Shown here: positions 41,679 through 46,910 of the stretch, piece after piece | Numbering within the stretch: the stretch's first letter is position 1 | Layout: each line of letters begins with the position of its first letter | DNA from: a virus | Virus record (IMG/VR): IMGVR_UViG_3300009509_000039 | Location: 1-46,910 of that record | DNA length: 46,910 nt | Strand: one strand, 5' to 3' | The notes under the pieces: model-generated | What the model was told of the DNA's origin: nothing | The model's input: the letters and a program-made list of their open reading frames with translations, nothing else | Databases searched by the model: none | Translations under genes and position numbers: made by a program

Positions 41679-41700
41679 AAGCAAGGAAATTGGGCGAGAC
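41641..41700 (-). ncRNA. predicted short RNA 2 (about 60 nt)
   Basis: Promoter P2 should start transcription near 41700 and terminator T3 should stop it near 41641. The RNA would be mostly the T3 hairpin with a 22-nt 5' tail. A 22-codon frame beginning at 41702 runs through the hairpin, but an ATG at or before the start point makes translation doubtful. No homology to a known sRNA is visible. Confidence 0.5.
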
Positions 41701-41706
41701 ATTACA

Positions 41707-41734
41707 ATTATATGGTATTTACAGGATTTGTCAA
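41707..41734 (-). promoter_or_regulatory. promoter P2
   Basis: TTGACA (41734-41729), a 16-nt spacer and TATAAT (41712-41707) match both consensus boxes exactly. The -35 box begins six bases after the T8 run of terminator T2. It has no gene of its own, only the short RNA before T3. Confidence 0.78.
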
Positions 41735-41740
41735 CTATTC

Positions 41741-41783
41741 AAAAAAAATCGGCCGCCCGTGCCTGGGAGTTACACGGACGGCC
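41741..41783 (-). terminator. rho-independent terminator T2
   Basis: On the minus strand GGCCGTCCGTG (41783-41773) pairs with CACGGGCGGCC (41761-41751). The only non-Watson-Crick pair is a G-U that is allowed only in the minus-strand RNA. GA and eight Ts follow (41748-41741). This orients the terminator clearly leftward. Confidence 0.88.
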
Positions 41784-41814
41784 TTTACCAGAAAAAAAAG
41801 GTTTCCGATGACCA
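41741..41814 (-). ncRNA. predicted short RNA 1 (about 74 nt)
   Basis: Promoter P1 should start near 41814 and T2 ends near 41741. The RNA would carry an internal T8 run (41799-41792), which is single-stranded and could bind Hfq-like proteins, and then the T2 hairpin. There is no convincing ORF. The function is unknown. Confidence 0.5.
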
Positions 41815-41820
41815 GTCTTT

Positions 41821-41848
41821 ATAATACTCGATCTCGGTCGATTGTCAA
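41821..41848 (-). promoter_or_regulatory. promoter P1
   Basis: TTGACA (41848-41843), a 16-nt spacer and TATTAT (41826-41821) lie on the minus strand. The first two bases of the -35 box are the last two Ts of the T8 run of terminator T1, so terminator and promoter physically overlap. Confidence 0.72.
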
Positions 41849-41876
41849 AAAAAATACTCCCGGCCGAAACCGGGAG
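41847..41876 (-). terminator. rho-independent terminator T1
   Basis: CTCCCGG (41876-41870), loop TTTCGG and CCGGGAG (41863-41857) on the minus strand are followed by TA and eight Ts (41854-41847). It would end transcripts arriving from the terminase gene. Confidence 0.85.
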
Positions 41877-41877
41877 A

Positions 41878-41903
41878 GCGGCCGAGAGGGGGGACTTGGC
41901 CGC
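41878..41903 (-). terminator. additional hairpin T0 after terL
   Basis: GCGGCC (41903-41898) and GGCCGC (41883-41878) form a 6-bp stem around a C-rich 14-nt loop, starting 6 nt after the terL stop. It has no U-run of its own and leads directly into T1. It may stabilise the terL mRNA end. Confidence 0.5.
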
Positions 41904-41908
41904 GGCTT

Positions 41909-43870
41909 TTATTTTAGCCGTTTCGTCTTCTCTGTCAACTGTCGCAAAACTTCGCGCCTGGTAATCTGCTGTAGCTGCGATGGGTGAGCTCCACGCGCCT
42001 TGTAAGCAGCTCGTAGATCCAGAACGGCGCTCTCTAGGTAGACATCATGAGCGGCCAGGTTAAGCACGCGACAATCAAGCGCCTCGTTTCGCCGGCCTCC
42101 GGCGTAATACGATCCGTCTCGTCTCTTTTCCTCGGCCGTCAACATTTTAAAATATGCCTCTGGATAGTCTCTCGGAAAATCACAAAAACCGGGTTTCTGC
42201 GGTCCGTCGTCTACCCTCTCGACTTTAAGATTTCTGTAAACTATGTTTTTGTAGTAATTTGTGGAAATCGAATATAGCACGGTATCTCCTACCCTCCGAG
42301 GTCGATACCGGTCGAAATTAAAAACACTCTTTTCGTCTTCTCCTCGGCCGGTTTTTTTCAGCATGCCGTAACCTTTAGTTGGAAATGTATTACGCCAGCC
42401 CGAACAAAAACGATAAACTACGTCCGTGTATTCTCCGTCTCCGGAATCGATAAAAATAACGACCGGAGAAAAAATCATTCCGTCGTCCCTCGAGTACTGA
42501 AAACTAGTTTTTATTGCCCACTCCCGGAGCGACTCCCAAGCGCCGCCATCAACCGCATCGGTCGAACCGTAAAAAATCTGATAGTCTACACTCCAGGTTT
42601 TGTATCCGGCTCCGTGTCCGCATATTTCCATCTCTATTCGTGGAGGGTTGCTCTCGTCCGTCTCGGATCCTCTCTGGACGTCTGCGCCGGCTGTCAGGAA
42701 CAAAACGCCGTCTTGAACCTGTTTGGCTAAATATGTACCGCGTGCCTCGTATACCTTTTCCGGTTTCGGCCTGGCGCCGATCTCTCGATACGGCAAGCCG
42801 AGATACAAATTTCGAAACGATCTCATCTCGTCCGGGTTTTCCTCGGCTTTCATGTATATTTGATAAATTTCGTGCCAGGTGAGCATGCCGATCGGGCTGT
42901 ATAATGAGGATATATGATACGATCGGAACGTCTTACTAAACGATTTAGATGTAGGCTCCCATCGGCCGTTTTTTAGCATGCTCCCTTTGTTGTTGTTTCG
43001 GATCGGCTCTCTGCAAAATTCGCAAAGGTAATAAACATCGTTCAACCAACCGGCCTTGGTATCTCCCTTAAATCCCCACTCCGAGTCTAAATTCCACTCC
43101 AACGCCTGGTACTTTCCGCAAAACGGACAAGGGACAAAAAATTTTCTCTGGTCTCCCTCCTCGAATTCGCGCCAAATCAACGATTCATCGTAGGTGGTGG
43201 GTGTCGAAAAATCTAAAACCTTTCGCCTGTGACCCCATGAATTTGTACGGGCATAACTAACGGCTAACCAGTTACCTTCACCGGTCCGCAACAAAACCGG
43301 AGCTCCGTCTATTTCATCGCGGATCAAAACTCGTTTATCGCTCGATCGTAGACTTGACGGGGATTGTGCCGAGACCATCTCGAGACAACCTCCGGCGTAC
43401 TCTTTTACAAAAATCGTATCTCCGGATCTCCGAGAGCGCCGATCCTGGCCTCCGGTTTGGGCATAGATTTTTTCTCGAATTCCGCAACTATCGATCAACG
43501 GCTCGAGGCGCTTTGTTGCCCATTTTTTTAAGAGTGGCTCCGTTGCCGAAATAAACATTATCTCGGCTGGACTCTCGTCTATCCAATACGCGATCACGTT
43601 TTCCGCGGCCGCGGTAAGTCCGATTTGCGCGCCCTTCATTACCGCCGTATGTTGTACCGGAGAAAACGGTCCCATGTTATCCATGATCTCTACACTGTAA
43701 GGTGTACGAGAATTACTCCAAAATCCAGGAAACGGAGTATTCGGAGGTAAGATCCTTTTATTCTCGATCCAGCTCGCGATCGAGTAGTTCGGAGGCTTGA
43801 TCGGCTTTTCATCGTTGAGAGTAAGCAGATAATCACAATCGGATTTATGATATATTTGATCGTGGTTCAT
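41909..43870 (-). CDS. terminase large subunit (lambda gpA family)
   Basis: This is the ATPase-nuclease that packages DNA. The frame is open to 44014, but the upstream part covers the preceding lipoprotein gene, so the start MNHDQIYHKSDCDYLLTLND at 43870 is chosen, giving 653 residues. Visible motifs are the Walker A-like HTAVMKGAQIGLT, Walker B VLIRDEID, a four-Cys cluster (CPFCGKYQ and CEFC), and the nuclease half with FLTAGADVQRG and VIFIDSGDGEYT. The family usually sits immediately after the small subunit. Here eight genes lie between. No strong ribosome binding site is seen. Confidence 0.9.
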   Translation of the reverse strand: MNHDQIYHKSDCDYLLTLNDEKPIKPPNYSIASWIENKRILPPNTPFPGFWSNSRTPYSVEIMDNMGPFSPVQHTAVMKGAQIGLTAAAENVIAYWIDESPAEIMFISATEPLLKKWATKRLEPLIDSCGIREKIYAQTGGQDRRSRRSGDTIFVKEYAGGCLEMVSAQSPSSLRSSDKRVLIRDEIDGAPVLLRTGEGNWLAVSYARTNSWGHRRKVLDFSTPTTYDESLIWREFEEGDQRKFFVPCPFCGKYQALEWNLDSEWGFKGDTKAGWLNDVYYLCEFCREPIRNNNKGSMLKNGRWEPTSKSFSKTFRSYHISSLYSPIGMLTWHEIYQIYMKAEENPDEMRSFRNLYLGLPYREIGARPKPEKVYEARGTYLAKQVQDGVLFLTAGADVQRGSETDESNPPRIEMEICGHGAGYKTWSVDYQIFYGSTDAVDGGAWESLREWAIKTSFQYSRDDGMIFSPVVIFIDSGDGEYTDVVYRFCSGWRNTFPTKGYGMLKKTGRGEDEKSVFNFDRYRPRRVGDTVLYSISTNYYKNIVYRNLKVERVDDGPQKPGFCDFPRDYPEAYFKMLTAEEKRRDGSYYAGGRRNEALDCRVLNLAAHDVYLESAVLDLRAAYKARGAHPSQLQQITRREVLRQLTEKTKRLK

Positions 43871-43880
43871 TATTCTGGTT

Positions 43881-44099
43881 TTATCGGCATCCCGTCTCAC
43901 ACTCCGCGCCGCCGTCGAGCTCGCAACACTCCCAAGTACGTTCGAGCGGATCGTAAATCTCGGAGCAATCCATAACCTCGCTCCAATCTCGATCTCCGTC
44001 GCATATTTCCACAACCTGACCAGAGCATCGGAGATCGTTCGTTTTGCAGTCGTCGTGATCGCAGGCGAGCAAAATTAATGCCACCAGTAATTTTTTCAT
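43881..44099 (-). CDS. small Cys-rich lipoprotein
   Basis: In this 72-residue protein, MKKLLVALILLAC is a compact type II signal with a lipobox LLAC, so Cys13 would be lipidated. The mature part is Cys-rich (CKTNDLRCSGQVVEICDGDR, WECCELDGGAECETGCR), a C...C.G.V..C...W...C pattern seen in secreted disulfide-rich domains. An outer-membrane protein for superinfection exclusion, or an o-spanin, are candidate roles. The ATG overlaps the stop of the metallopeptidase gene. Confidence 0.65.
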   Translation of the reverse strand: MKKLLVALILLACDHDDCKTNDLRCSGQVVEICDGDRDWSEVMDCSEIYDPLERTWECCELDGGAECETGCR

Positions 44100-44665
44100 T
44101 TGATCCCCTCGAGATACTGTATCGCGCGGATCCCGGCGTAAGTCGCATACGCGCCTTTGTCTACTAATTTTTTATACACATGCAGTCTGATTTTCACGTT
44201 TTCGATATCGTGCGAGTTGCATCCGTAATTTTCGAGCGATTCGGCCACGTGCTTTATGTTCCAGGAATATCCTAAATAGGTTATCAATTCGAGGCTGGTT
44301 GAATACGCGTCGGCCTCGTAGTTTGCCCGTTTCGCAGTGCTCGTAAAATATCGCCAGTGCCACGTGTTGATCCCGTCCTGACTCTGTTGGTGTGCGTGTT
44401 GGCATTCATGGGCGATGCACTCGATTTGCTCAGATAGATCCCATAGCTCGTTAGGAATTCCGATTTCAAACGGTAGATAAACGTTGTGTCCAACTATCGT
44501 AGCATACCGCTCGAGCCACTCGTTTTTTTCAGTCACGCCCAAACGAGACAAAAACATATTCAAGATCACCATTTCGATCGATTTCGGCCGATACCGTGGA
44601 GTGAGCCGGAAAATTCCAAACATGTAATCCGCGTAGTCCTGTAATATTTTTTTTGTGAGTTTCAT
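44096..44665 (-). CDS. putative zinc metallopeptidase (HExxH)
   Basis: In this 189-residue protein, IECIAHECQHAHQ carries HECQH at 86-90. A downstream NYEADAYSTSLE helix offers Glu117/Asp119 as third ligand, so the gluzincin-like plan HExxH...E is complete. No signal peptide is visible. It is translationally coupled to the lipoprotein that follows. The substrate is unknown. It could process a virion or host protein. AGGTAGGTG before the ATG may act as ribosome binding site. Confidence 0.68.
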   Translation of the reverse strand: MKLTKKILQDYADYMFGIFRLTPRYRPKSIEMVILNMFLSRLGVTEKNEWLERYATIVGHNVYLPFEIGIPNELWDLSEQIECIAHECQHAHQQSQDGINTWHWRYFTSTAKRANYEADAYSTSLELITYLGYSWNIKHVAESLENYGCNSHDIENVKIRLHVYKKLVDKGAYATYAGIRAIQYLEGIK

Positions 44666-44675
44666 TTTATTTCAC

Positions 44676-44807
44676 CTACCTATCCACAAAAACAGTCAAC
44701 AAAATCACCATTAAGATCCAGACGGCCGCCAAGATCAACGCGATTCTACGATCTCGTCTCTGGCGATCTGTTAGCCAGGGTTTATTAATCTTATCATTGG
44801 TTTTCAT
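44676..44807 (-). CDS. single-helix membrane microprotein (43 aa)
   Basis: ATG 44807 overlaps the TGA of the methyltransferase (ATGA). The product starts MKTNDKINKPWLTDRQRRDR and then has one strong membrane helix (IALILAAVWILMVILLTVFV) ending VDR. The positive N-terminal part predicts cytoplasmic N-terminus. It could be a holin partner, a small inhibitor or a superinfection factor. Sequence gives no closer call. Confidence 0.65.
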   Translation of the reverse strand: MKTNDKINKPWLTDRQRRDRRIALILAAVWILMVILLTVFVDR

Positions 44808-45502
44808 AGCGGCAGCACCTCCTGTGCGAGGCGCCTCGCCGCGATCTCGCAGTACTTCTCTTCTATCTCGATTCCTATCGCGCGGCGTCCGAGTTCCTTG
44901 GCGGCAACCAACGTCGTCCCGCTGCCCATGAAGGGATCGAGGATTGTTTCACCGGGGTCTGTAAATTGTTGAACAAGATTAATCATGAGCCCTATCGGCT
45001 TGGGCGTAGGATGCCCGCGGCGGTCTCGCTCGGTGAGATACTCCCAAAAGGCGGGACGTCCGCGCCCGTTCCACCGCTTTTTAACCGTGGCAGAGTGAAA
45101 AATAGCGCACGCCTCGCCGCACATTGCAGGACGATCGCCGGTAAACTGTGGAGTAGCGTCGGGCTTGCGCCACACGCCGGCCCGCACATACTCTTCTGGT
45201 TGAGCGGCTGCGTATGTTCCGATCTGCTCAAAGGCACACCAAATAATAGCCCACCGCGCGGCAAGCCCAACACACCAGGCGGCTATCTGTGCCTCGATCC
45301 CGTCCACCCCCGCGAAATCAATTAACCGGGTCTGGACAGACCCGGTGCGAGCCCCATCGCTGGTACGCTGCGTGTATGGCGGATCTGTAATCACGTGATC
45401 CACCGGCTTAAGCTCGGGCAGTATATCGCGACAGTCGCCGTGATATATGGTTATCCCTTTATGTTGGTAATACGGTTCTATCATTTTTGGTTTCTTTATC
45501 AT
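44804..45502 (-). CDS. DNA (adenine-N6 or cytosine-N4) methyltransferase
   Basis: This 232-residue enzyme has the beta-class motif order: ITIYHGDCRDILPEL and TDPPY (motif IV) near the N-terminus, and DPFMGSGTTLVAAKELGR (motif I) near the end with GIEIEEKYCEIAARRL. TPKPIGLMINLVQQF lies between them. It would methylate phage DNA against host restriction. The target is unknown. The gene is more GC-rich than the AT-rich small genes upstream, suggesting a separate origin. A second start six codons later is possible. Confidence 0.87.
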   Translation of the reverse strand: MIKKPKMIEPYYQHKGITIYHGDCRDILPELKPVDHVITDPPYTQRTSDGARTGSVQTRLIDFAGVDGIEAQIAAWCVGLAARWAIIWCAFEQIGTYAAAQPEEYVRAGVWRKPDATPQFTGDRPAMCGEACAIFHSATVKKRWNGRGRPAFWEYLTERDRRGHPTPKPIGLMINLVQQFTDPGETILDPFMGSGTTLVAAKELGRRAIGIEIEEKYCEIAARRLAQEVLPL

Positions 45503-45704
45503 TTATTCGCTTCCATATTCTTTTACACATTTTACAATGCCTTCCTTTGTAAAAATCATTTTTCTCATCTTCCGTTAACGACCTTGGCATAGAGCGCCAG
45601 CATAACGAATATACGCTTGTAATCAGGCTGTCTTTAACCCTTGGTACTGCATGGTATATTCCTCTCCAATAAAATCGTTCCCATTTTATTTCGGCTGTTT
45701 TCAT
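45459..45704 (-). CDS. small Cys/Trp-rich protein
   Basis: The ATG at 45704 follows GAGAGGAACTGATA and is preferred over the open frame to 45740. The 81-residue product has WERFYWRGIYHAV, SVYSLCWRSMPRSLTEDE and GRHCKMCKRIW, a possible zinc site. The end overlaps the methyltransferase gene by 44 nt. The DNA is AT-rich. Function is unknown. Confidence 0.6.
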   Translation of the reverse strand: MKTAEIKWERFYWRGIYHAVPRVKDSLITSVYSLCWRSMPRSLTEDEKNDFYKGRHCKMCKRIWKRINDKETKNDRTVLPT

Positions 45705-45706
45705 TA

Positions 45707-45916
45707 TCAGTTCCTCTCGGTTGGATCGTCTTCTCTCCAAGGATCTACCTCGATTTCATCTATATTGGTTAGGGCGAATTTGGCTAGATCGTCGATACGG
45801 CAATAAATTACACTCCTACCTCTAATATCAAAAATATATCCATCCGCTGGCGCCTCCGTTTTTGATATTGTTCCGGACCACAATACTTGACCCTTGTAGA
45901 CTTTTTTAATTCTCAT
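45707..45916 (-). CDS. small protein with PWRED tail; paralogue of the gene at 6175-6384
   Basis: This 69-residue protein (MRIKKVYKGQVLWSGTISKT, APADGYIFDIRGRSVIYCRI, IDEIEVDPWREDD) shares its strand pattern, size and PWRED ending with the early protein at 6175-6384. Both sit in runs of small genes. The two lie in opposite transcription units, so the protein may be needed both early and late. Function is unknown. Confidence 0.62.
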   Translation of the reverse strand: MRIKKVYKGQVLWSGTISKTEAPADGYIFDIRGRSVIYCRIDDLAKFALTNIDEIEVDPWREDDPTERN

Positions 45917-45920
45917 TTAA

Positions 45921-46082
45921 TTACTTTTTCCTTTTCAGAAAAATTATCTGTTCGGATCCGTTGCACTTTATTGTTATGAAATAATATTTTTTAGACTCAC
46001 TTAAATTTATTTCGAACTCAAGATCTCTTAGATTTAACTTGACTGGAAATTTTGTATTATCGATAGGATCTTTTTTATTCAT
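45921..46082 (-). CDS. short hypothetical protein (53 aa)
   Basis: ATG 46082 overlaps the end of the small terminase gene (ATGAATAA). The product MNKKDPIDNTKFPVKLNLRD, then LEFEINLSESKKYYFITIKC and IIFLKRKK, looks like a small beta-sheet protein. The gene is very AT-rich. Confidence 0.6.
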   Translation of the reverse strand: MNKKDPIDNTKFPVKLNLRDLEFEINLSESKKYYFITIKCNGSEQIIFLKRKK

Positions 46083-46758
46083 ACGTCTCGCCTATTTCCT
46101 TTTTCAACTTAGCCAGAGACGGCGCGCCGACGAATCTTAGAAAATCGTCCATCAATCTTTTTATGTGATTCAATGTTTTGTAAATTTCGCTTTCTACAAA
46201 TTGGTTCAACTCTAAAATTTTAGCCTCGTCATCAACTCCAAAAATCGAGGCCGCGGCCGGAGCTACACGATCGCCAAACGTTTTGAGCTCGTTTGTGTCT
46301 ACAAGGTACAAGCGAAATATAAATTGCTTGATTATATCCCTCGAGATTAGCTCCCTGCGCTCTTGATCGTTTTTGAGTTGTAAGGATCGGATCTGCTCGA
46401 TGGTTTTCAGGCGATCGGTGGATGTCTTGGAGAGACCGTCTAAATTCAACGGAATTTGGACGCCGTCCACGTTTTCTAAATTATTTGCTCTCTTTTCTAT
46501 CTCAGCCGTTACCGCGGCGCCTATTTCCGCGTTTGTTTTGCGCTTGCCAGTGGTTGGACGTCTTCCCGGACCACGTTTTTTGGGTCGCTGATAATCGGCC
46601 CGGTTCTTTGCCTTTTCCAAATAGTATGCGTTGGTCGGGTGAGTAGGGTCAATTTTGTTGTCTTGGACACATATTCTTTCTTGCTTTATTGCCTTTGTTA
46701 TCGCGGCCTTGGAAACCTCACAGAGGTCTGCAAATTCTTTCCTATTTAAGCTGTTCAT
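46075..46758 (-). CDS. putative terminase small subunit
   Basis: In this 227-residue protein, residues 1-40 hold a helix-turn-helix (NRKEFADLCEVSKAAITKAI) as in Nu1-type small terminases, with a basic linker (RPKKRGPGRRPTTGKRKTNA) like an AT-hook. A long helical oligomerisation region (about 75-210) follows. It would bind the packaging site, which may lie in the 217 bp of non-coding DNA between this gene and the gpZ-like gene. The ATG follows a TATAGT -10 box by 6 nt and lacks a ribosome binding site. Confidence 0.72.
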   Translation of the reverse strand: MNSLNRKEFADLCEVSKAAITKAIKQERICVQDNKIDPTHPTNAYYLEKAKNRADYQRPKKRGPGRRPTTGKRKTNAEIGAAVTAEIEKRANNLENVDGVQIPLNLDGLSKTSTDRLKTIEQIRSLQLKNDQERRELISRDIIKQFIFRLYLVDTNELKTFGDRVAPAAASIFGVDDEAKILELNQFVESEIYKTLNHIKRLMDDFLRFVGAPSLAKLKKEIGETYE

Positions 46759-46764
46759 TTTCTT

Positions 46765-46793
46765 ACTATAACACGGGGGTTAACCGGAGTAAA
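46765..46793 (-). promoter_or_regulatory. promoter of the terminase operon, apparently leaderless
   Basis: TATAGT (46770-46765) lies 6 nt before the ATG, identical in sequence and spacing to the promoter at 773. The -35 position holds TTTACT (46793-46788) after a 17-nt spacer, a weak box that suggests activation or tight control. A palindromic GGTTAACC (46778-46785) sits in the spacer. Confidence 0.55.
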
Positions 46794-46862
46794 CTTAACC
46801 AAAACCTCTTTTTTTATGTGCAATTATTGCACTCCTGGCCCATGGGGTGTGAAAATTAACCC
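46778..46862. promoter_or_regulatory. TTAACC repeats and GTGCAAT palindrome upstream of the small terminase
   Basis: TTAACC occurs at 46780-46785, 46795-46800 and 46857-46862. GTGCAAT-T-ATTGCAC (46818-46832) is a perfect 7-bp palindrome with a one-base centre. The region is non-coding. The elements may be operators or part of the packaging recognition site. Confidence 0.5.
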
Positions 46863-46895
46863 CATTTTTACAGTATTTATGTGCGATTGGTTGGG

Positions 46896-46910
46896 CTTCG
46901 CGACATTTAG
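46896..46910. repeat. 15-bp direct terminal repeat (right copy)
   Basis: This copy is identical to bases 1-15. If the ends are joined, TTGGGCT (46891-46897) and AGCCCAA (14-20) form a 7-bp inverted repeat with an 11-nt loop spanning the joint. It lies between the end of the gpZ-like gene and the terminase promoter. Confidence 0.9.

Noticed and set aside
46795-46816. Plus-strand T-run after TTAACCAAAACCTC as a terminator
   Set aside because: No stable stem precedes the T-run, and no plus-strand gene leads into it.

Overview
This window is the essentially complete genome of a tailed, contractile-tail (myovirus-type) bacteriophage. The first 15 bases are repeated exactly as the last 15, so the map is probably a circular assembly of about 46.9 kb opened at an arbitrary point. 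No integrase, ParA, lysogeny repressor of the CI type, tRNA, CRISPR array or insertion sequence could be recognised. A predicted lipoprotein and a membrane-anchored lysozyme-like protein fit a Gram-negative host better than a Gram-positive one, but the host cannot be named from the sequence.

Layout. (1) 774-1217 is a divergent control region with one promoter to each side, a (TTA)9 run and at least ten copies of TGTAACA/TGTTACA. (2) 1218-15049, plus strand, is the early region: a ribbon-helix-helix regulator, many small and often Cys-rich proteins, a YqaJ-type exonuclease with a RecT annealing protein, an ASCH-like protein, a CHC2/TOPRIM/helicase replication protein, an SF2 helicase and a MazG-like pyrophosphatase. 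The genes are tightly packed with many ATGA overlaps. (3) 15046-46758, minus strand, plus the gene at 66-773 that precedes it across the map joint, is the late region. Read in transcription order it holds a gpZ-like morphogenesis protein, small terminase, an eight-gene accessory cluster (including a methyltransferase, a one-helix microprotein, a zinc metallopeptidase and a lipoprotein), large terminase, a 305-bp non-coding regulatory array, a lambda-type head module (gpW, portal, S49 protease/scaffold, gpD, gpE), a Mu/P2-type contractile tail and baseplate module (two sheath paralogues, tube, frameshifted chaperone, tape measure, hub, spike, gpJ, gpI, fibre), and a lysis module ending in a VRR-NUC nuclease.

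How it works together. The late genes build a lambda-like capsid and attach a Mu-like contractile tail. RecT and the exonuclease probably serve recombination-dependent replication with the primase-helicase. Early and late transcription units converge at 15046-15049, where the two stop codons share a CTAG.

Most unusual features. A tandem terminator-promoter array lies between terL and gpW (41604-41908) and predicts two short RNAs of about 60-75 nt. Four promoters place the -10 box exactly 6 nt before an ATG, which predicts leaderless mRNAs. Two sheath genes sit in tandem. A lectin-like module is inserted in both gpJ and gpI. A caspase/CHAT-like protein sits in the lysis region. A canonical T TTT TTA frameshift site lies in the tail chaperone gene. 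A hexapeptide-repeat gene is broken by a single extra G.
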